Below are positions 8,181-8,737 of a stretch of DNA of 8,737 nucleotides, one piece after another. This stretch comes from Oscillospiraceae bacterium (GTDB lineage Bacteria; Bacillota; Clostridia; Oscillospirales; Oscillospiraceae): contig JAFRAF010000145.1 in the NCBI GenBank assembly GCA_017405545.1, positions 1-8,737 of the forward strand, read 5' to 3'. Each line of letters begins with the position of its first letter. The stretch's first letter is position 1. The position numbers were made by a program, and so were the translations under genes. The notes below the pieces were generated by a model, which saw only the letters and a program-made list of their open reading frames with translations, did no database searches and was not told where the DNA came from.

Positions 8181-8204
8181 ATTCTTCCGCTTTGCGTAAG
8201 AAAA

Positions 8205-8304
8205 GCCCGGATTTCGATCTCCTGAAGCGGCAAAGGGAGATCGCTGTCTGCGCCGACGGCTCGGCGCCGTCCCGGGCGGCGCGCCGTTATTATAAACAAC
8301 GGCG
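8205..8304 (-). promoter_or_regulatory. Structured 5' leader of the glutamine synthetase operon
   Basis: The GC-rich leader upstream of the synthetase holds several inverted repeats. Arm pairs are 8298-8304 with 8282-8288 (7 bp, CGCCGTT/AACGGCG), 8277-8282 with 8264-8269 (6 bp, GCGCCG/CGGCGC), 8261-8267 with 8250-8256 (7 bp, tetraloop) and 8236-8243 with 8215-8222 (8 bp, CGATCTCC/GGAGATCG). The second and third share bases 8264-8267, so they cannot form together. A TTTT run follows at 8204-8201, after CCGGGC (8210-8205), which could pair with GCCCGG (8277-8272). This would suit RNA-level control such as attenuation or antitermination. I do not recognise a named riboswitch. ANTAR-protein antitermination of synthetase genes is known in clostridia, but I could not confirm its two-hexaloop signature here. 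Confidence 0.45.
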
Positions 8305-8374
8305 TTTTCACTATATACTTAAATCACGCCGCTGATGCGGGCCAAATCTAATTATTATTCTTTTTTGTGCCGAA

Positions 8375-8402
8375 ATAATGAATATTTACTCTTTACTATC
8401 AA
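8375..8402 (-). promoter_or_regulatory. Candidate promoter for the minus-strand operon
   Basis: On the minus strand TTGATA (8402-8397) is followed after 16 bp by CATTAT (8380-8375), giving 5/6 and 4/6 matches to the -35 and -10 consensus. This would start transcription near 8368 and give a leader of about 200 nt. The region is AT-rich, so chance matches are likely and other starts are possible. Confidence 0.35.
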
Positions 8403-8442
8403 CATATTATTTTAACACAAATGAATATATCATTAAAGATGT

Positions 8443-8460
8443 TTTAAAAAATTTTTTAAA
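8443..8460. repeat. 18-bp perfect AT palindrome between divergent promoters
   Basis: TTTAAAAAATTTTTTAAA reads the same on both strands. It sits 2 bp upstream of the plus-strand -35 box (8463-8468) and about 40 bp upstream of the candidate minus-strand promoter. It contains A6 and T6 tracts, which bend DNA. It may be an operator, an upstream promoter element, or simply AT-rich intergenic sequence. Confidence 0.5.
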
Positions 8461-8462
8461 GA

Positions 8463-8491
8463 TTGACGAAATGTATAATTTGTTGTAGAAT
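8463..8491 (+). promoter_or_regulatory. Sigma-A type promoter of the zinc-ribbon gene
   Basis: TTGACG (8463-8468), a 17-bp spacer and TAGAAT (8486-8491) each match the consensus at 5 of 6 positions with ideal spacing. Predicted start is near 8498, about 40 nt before the ATG at 8538. A short inverted repeat, GTTGT/ACAAC (8482-8486 and 8494-8498), brackets the -10 box and could be an operator, though it may be chance. Confidence 0.75.
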
Positions 8492-8537
8492 AAACAACGT
8501 ATATTTGTATTATACTGACGGCGAAACGGAGGCTGTT

Positions 8538-8645
8538 ATGGGAATACTTAAAGAAGTAAAATGTAAAAACTGTGACAGAAGGTACTCTCCTCTGCTCAGC
8601 AGGTGCCCTTACTGTCATGCACGCAGAGGAAAACAGGGAAAATGA
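8538..8645 (+). CDS. Small zinc-ribbon protein ending at a possibly premature TGA
   Basis: A 35-residue product starting MGILKEVKCKNCDRRYSPLL. It has one zinc-ribbon knuckle pair, CKNC (residues 9-12) and CPYC (residues 23-26), followed by a basic tail HARRGKQGK. The ATG at 8538 is chosen because GGAGG (8528-8532) lies 5 nt upstream and a good promoter lies before it; the frame is open further upstream to 8463, but that would run through the promoter. Four cysteines in this pattern would bind one zinc ion. Small clostridial proteins of this type usually continue into a membrane segment. Here TGA at 8643-8645 stops translation, yet the same frame then encodes such a segment. It is transcribed divergently from the glutamine synthetase operon. 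Function is unknown. Confidence 0.7.
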   Translation: MGILKEVKCKNCDRRYSPLLSRCPYCHARRGKQGK

Positions 8646-8737
8646 TCTCACGACAACGACCATTCCGGGCTCGCGGTGATCGTCGGACTGCTGCTGCTTT
8701 TAATACTGATCGTAGAGGTGAGCGGTCTGCTGGTGTC
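8646..8737 (+). pseudogene. In-frame membrane-segment continuation after the TGA (partial)
   Basis: Reading on in the zinc-ribbon frame past TGA 8643-8645 gives SHDNDHSGLAVIVGLLLLLI and then LIVEVSGLLV to the window edge, without another stop. A polar acidic linker followed by a hydrophobic stretch of about 20 residues is what a membrane-anchored zinc-ribbon protein would have next. No ATG start with a ribosome binding site begins this frame. The ATG at 8642 overlapping the stop opens a different, Arg-rich frame that looks meaningless. The best reading is the disconnected 3' part of one gene, split by a nonsense mutation or sequence error. Confidence 0.5.

Noticed and set aside
8171..8311. 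47-residue N-terminal extension of glutamine synthetase
   Set aside because: It is Arg-rich, lies in the hairpin-rich leader and has no family resemblance. A strong ribosome binding site and the canonical [10 protein letters not shown] start are at 8170.
8463..8537. 25-residue N-terminal extension of the zinc-ribbon protein
   Set aside because: It would be translated through the promoter -35 and -10 boxes. The ATG at 8538 has a proper ribosome binding site.
8643..8645. TGA of the zinc-ribbon gene read as selenocysteine or as a reassigned codon
   Set aside because: I found no convincing SECIS-like hairpin just downstream, only weak 3-4 bp pairings. TGA serves as a normal stop for carA and glutamine synthetase in the same window.
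8433..8663. Minus-strand open frame of 76 codons opposite the zinc-ribbon gene
   Set aside because: It is a shadow of the zinc-ribbon gene plus AT-rich intergenic sequence, with no ribosome binding site and no recognisable motif.
1..8737. CRISPR arrays, tRNA genes, insertion sequences or attachment sites
   Set aside because: No regularly spaced repeats, cloverleaf-like segments, transposase or integrase motifs, or terminal inverted repeats were seen on reading both strands.

Overview
The window reads as chromosomal DNA from a Gram-positive anaerobe of the Clostridia, probably an Oscillospirales or Christensenellales relative. This is inferred from protein style (group III glutamine synthetase, clostridial-type CarA, CarB and DapF), strong AAGGAGG/GGAGG ribosome binding sites, GC-rich genes that nevertheless use many ATA isoleucine codons, and an AT-rich intergenic region. 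I could not run a taxonomic search. No tRNA, rRNA, CRISPR array, insertion sequence or phage gene was seen.

Layout, left to right. Positions 1-134 hold the 3' end of a small plus-strand protein that I do not recognise. It faces a four-gene minus-strand operon, and two hairpin terminators (151-181 and 217-250) fill the convergent gap. In transcription order (right to left) the operon is: glutamine synthetase type III (8170-6077), carA (6047-4986), a single reading frame joining carB to dapF (4999-962), and a DUF554 membrane protein (961-254). Gaps inside the operon are 29 nt, a 14-nt overlap and 0 nt, so the genes are almost certainly co-transcribed and partly translationally coupled. Upstream of the synthetase is a 367-bp intergenic region with a GC-rich, hairpin-rich leader (about 8205-8304), an AT-rich stretch with an 18-bp perfect palindrome, and a good plus-strand promoter driving a divergent small zinc-ribbon gene at the right edge.

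Gene cooperation. Glutamine synthetase makes glutamine from ammonia and glutamate. CarA normally takes ammonia off glutamine and passes it to CarB, which makes carbamoyl phosphate for pyrimidines and arginine. Here the CarA glutaminase domain keeps its fold and most glutamine-contact residues but lacks the catalytic Cys, His and Glu, so CarAB is predicted to use free ammonia, or CarA is a glutamine-binding pseudoenzyme. CarB looks complete and continues without a stop into a diaminopimelate epimerase domain. That domain keeps its second catalytic Cys, but the first one is Gly, so it is predicted to be epimerase-defective. The divergent zinc-ribbon gene is cut by an in-frame TGA, with the expected membrane segment following in the same frame.

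The main surprises are therefore the CarB-DapF fusion and the loss of catalytic residues in two enzymes of one operon, next to otherwise well-conserved sequence. Either this is a real rewiring of nitrogen and cell-wall precursor metabolism, or it is early decay, or it is an assembly artefact. Sequence alone does not decide between these.
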